From NCBI GenBank assembly GCA_016871315.1, contig VFZE01000034.1, positions 1-61,508 on the forward strand: a DNA stretch of 61,508 nucleotides, read 5' to 3'. The position numbers were made by a program, and so were the translations under genes. Shown in pieces: positions 60,359 through 61,508 of the stretch. This stretch comes from Acidimicrobiia bacterium. Its GTDB lineage: Bacteria; Acidobacteriota; Terriglobia; Bryobacterales; Bryobacteraceae. The notes under the pieces were generated by a model that ran no database searches, was not told the origin of the DNA, and saw only the letters and a list, made by a program, of their open reading frames with translations. Position 1 is the stretch's first letter. Every line of letters starts with the position of its first letter.

Positions 60359-60603
60359 CTGCCCGACCTGCTCCGTTCCACCTCATCCAGAACTTCCCAG
60401 ACATTGTCCAGATTCGGAAAATAGCAGTTCCCCAAATCAACCGGCTGGGTGCGAAATGCCGCCGTTTCAGATGGCGAATTCAATCGCGCCAGTCCCTCCC
60501 GCAGAGCGTCGTTCACGATCTGTTTGAAAGTCGTATCTCTCGCCTTCCTCATCTGCTCAAGCAATACGGCCACGTCGTCATCGAGGCTGAGAGTAGTTCT
60601 CAT
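60355..60603 (-). CDS. Ribbon-helix-helix antitoxin VapB-type
   Basis: An 82-residue protein. The N-terminus MRTTLSLDDDVAVLLEQMRKARDTTFKQIVNDALREGL is a ribbon-helix-helix DNA-binding fold; the C-terminal half (LGNCYFPNLDNVWEVLDE) would wrap the toxin. It should repress its own promoter with VapC as co-repressor. Confidence 0.92.
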   Translation of the reverse strand: MRTTLSLDDDVAVLLEQMRKARDTTFKQIVNDALREGLARLNSPSETAAFRTQPVDLGNCYFPNLDNVWEVLDEVERSRSGR

Positions 60604-60610
60604 ACATCAA

Positions 60611-60640
60611 AGCATAACCTGGGTGATGCAGTGATGTCAA
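60611..60640 (-). promoter_or_regulatory. Promoter of vapBC, probably leaderless
   Basis: On the minus strand TTGACA (60635-60640), 18-nt spacer, TATGCT (60611-60616). Transcription should start at about 60604, and the antitoxin ATG is at 60603, leaving no room for a ribosome-binding site. The repeat copy C adjoins it upstream. Confidence 0.55.
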
Positions 60641-60644
60641 ATTC

Positions 60645-60674
60645 GCCTCCCCACCGTGGACACGTTTCGAACTT
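60645..60674 (+). repeat. Dispersed repeat copy C
   Basis: Core GTGGACACGTTTCGAACT with GCCTCCCC in front. Confidence 0.65.
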
Positions 60675-60765
60675 TTGCCACCGGGTTGACCGTCTGATCG
60701 AACCCAATGATCGCCCTTTGTTCTGAGACCGATCGGTGGAAACTGCGGTTCCGCGTCCATGACAG

Positions 60766-60794
60766 GCGCCCAGCTTGGACACGTCTCGAACTCG
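60766..60794 (+). repeat. Dispersed repeat copy D (diverged)
   Basis: Core TTGGACACGTCTCGAACT, with GCGCCC in front; one base shorter and two changes from copy C in the core. Confidence 0.5.
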
Positions 60795-60946
60795 CCTCCG
60801 CAGCTAATTTAAGAAACAACTTCGGAATAGCCCGTCGCCGGCCCGCGATCGTATCTCGCGATCTCCCTCCTCAACCATCAAAATCTTCCGGCATTGCATT
60901 TCGTTCCCGGCTTCAGTAGCATTGGACCTCGGAGGCGGCGACATTC

Positions 60947-61508
60947 ATGTCCTTTGCTCCTGGCACGAAGCTGGGGCCCTATGAGATCGTTTCGGCGTTG
61001 CCCTCCGCTGACGGCGCCGAGGTATATAAGGCGACTCACGCTGAAGACGCCCGCACGGTAGCGATTCGCATCTTGCCGCAGGAGTGGGCCGGTTCGGCCG
61101 AGTTCTCCTTTCTCGCGGAGCGCTTCGACAACCAGGCCAAGGCCGTCGCCTCGCTCGCGCATCCGCATATCGGCCTGCTCTACGAGATCGGGCGCCAGGA
61201 CGAAGTCGACTTCCTCGTCACCGAGTACCTCGAGGGTGTCACCCTGGAAGCCCGCCTGCAAAAAGGACCGCTGCGCCTGGACCAGGCGATGAACGTCGCG
61301 CTCGCCATCGGCGATGCGCTGGACAAGGCTCACCGCGCTGGCCTCGTGCATCGCGCGCTCCAACCCTCCAACATTATGCTCACCAAGGAGGGCGCCAAAC
61401 TGCTGGATCTGGGACTGGCCGATCTGCGGCCGGCCGCCGCCACCGAACCGGTCCCCAAATCCGCCGCCGTCACCGTCACCGGCGCCAAACCCGCCGCCGA
61501 GACCGGCC
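60947..61508 (+). CDS. Ser/Thr protein kinase-like protein, predicted pseudokinase (3' end outside window)
   Basis: The first 187 residues align with Acidobacterial Ser/Thr kinases (APGTKLGPYEI, ASLAHPHIGLLYEIG, LVTEYLEGVTLEARL, IGDALDKAHRAGLVHR, SNIMLTKEGAKLLDLGLADL). Key residues are changed: the Gly-rich loop is ALPSADGAEVY, VAIK Lys is Arg41, the helix-C Glu is Gln63, HRD Asp is Ala137, the following Lys is Gln139 and DFG is DLG (154-156). It should not transfer phosphate by the usual mechanism. No stop is reached before the window edge, so later domains are unknown. Confidence 0.88.
   Translation, partial: MSFAPGTKLGPYEIVSALPSADGAEVYKATHAEDARTVAIRILPQEWAGSAEFSFLAERFDNQAKAVASLAHPHIGLLYEIGRQDEVDFLVTEYLEGVTLEARLQKGPLRLDQAMNVALAIGDALDKAHRAGLVHRALQPSNIMLTKEGAKLLDLGLADLRPAAATEPVPKSAAVTVTGAKPAAETG

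Larger units (their letters stand above)
60641..60946. other. Intergenic region with repeat copies C and D
   Basis: About 300 nt between the vapBC promoter and the kinase-like gene. It contains copies C and D; GGAGG at 60931-60935 may serve the kinase-like gene. Confidence 0.5.

Noticed and set aside
57461-60794. CRISPR array formed by the repeats
   Set aside because: Spacing between copies is irregular (tens to thousands of bases) with genes in between, and no cas genes are present.
56932-60946. Insertion sequence or phage remnant behind the scar region
   Set aside because: No transposase, integrase or terminal inverted repeats were seen; only short gene fragments and small repeats.
1-61508. 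tRNA or rRNA genes
   Set aside because: No cloverleaf-like T-loop/acceptor pattern or rRNA segment was noticed in the intergenic gaps; a covariance search would be needed to be certain.

Overview
This window most likely comes from an Acidobacteriota genome of the Solibacter/Bryobacter group (order Bryobacterales). Three things support this. The sugar dehydrogenase at 6931-8763 ends in the Solibacter-type C-terminal domain (TIGR03437 family). The gene at 33445-34566 has the layout of the Acidobacterial VWFA-related family (TIGR03436). The DNA is GC-rich and carries many secreted PQQ, cytochrome c, DUF1549/DUF1553 and DUF1501 proteins plus a Ser/Thr-kinase-like protein. These family assignments come from recalled motifs; no database search was run.

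Layout. 0-2.4 kb: end of a sensor kinase, its NtrC-type sigma-54 regulator and a bacterial archaemetzincin, all translationally coupled. 2.4-3.1 kb: a small XRE regulator with a membrane partner behind a palindromic promoter. 3.1-8.8 kb (minus): glucose/sorbosone-type PQQ dehydrogenase, dihaem cytochrome c, PQQ alcohol-dehydrogenase-like protein and sulfatase, a likely periplasmic oxidation unit. 8.8-12 kb: M20 peptidase, secreted protein, orphan Flp pilin. 12-14.9 kb (minus): aldo/keto reductase, dihaem peroxidase, sugar-binding lipoprotein. 14.9-21.8 kb (plus): PSCyt/DUF1549/LamG/DUF1553 protein, a vapC relic, a DUF1501 protein, and an ankyrin-CxxCH-toroid fusion. 21.9-34.6 kb: carbohydrate and housekeeping genes (MFS transporter, CutA, FtsB-like, phosphohexomutase, CBM9-like, esterase, YjbQ, GH2, EF-P), a thioredoxin-cytochrome-copper monooxygenase fusion, a beta-lactamase-like hydrolase and the VWA protein. 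34.7-45.2 kb: response regulator, MBL hydrolase, SpoIVB-like peptidase, beta-propeller, cyclophilin, J-like protein, hybrid kinase, LssY_C protein.

45.3-53.8 kb (minus) is a tightly overlapping nitrate assimilation operon: cobA (SUMT, for sirohaem), a fused DmsB-DmsC-like electron-transfer protein, a nitrate reductase without a signal peptide, nirB, nirD and narK. Divergent from it, a cobalamin riboswitch precedes btuF-btuD-btuC (54.07-56.93 kb). The operon would import nitrate, reduce it to ammonium and make its own sirohaem precursor, while the neighbouring operon imports B12.

56.9-61.5 kb is degraded or accessory: an out-of-frame joint of a sigma-factor fragment and a DUF3471 fragment, four copies of a ~30-bp repeat, a sialidase-like propeller protein, a vapBC toxin-antitoxin pair with an apparently leaderless promoter, and the start of a Ser/Thr kinase-like protein whose catalytic residues are replaced. 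No rRNA, tRNA, CRISPR array, transposase or integrase was seen. Strand composition (G versus C on the + strand) changes in blocks independent of gene direction, with a sharp switch at about 40.1-40.2 kb.
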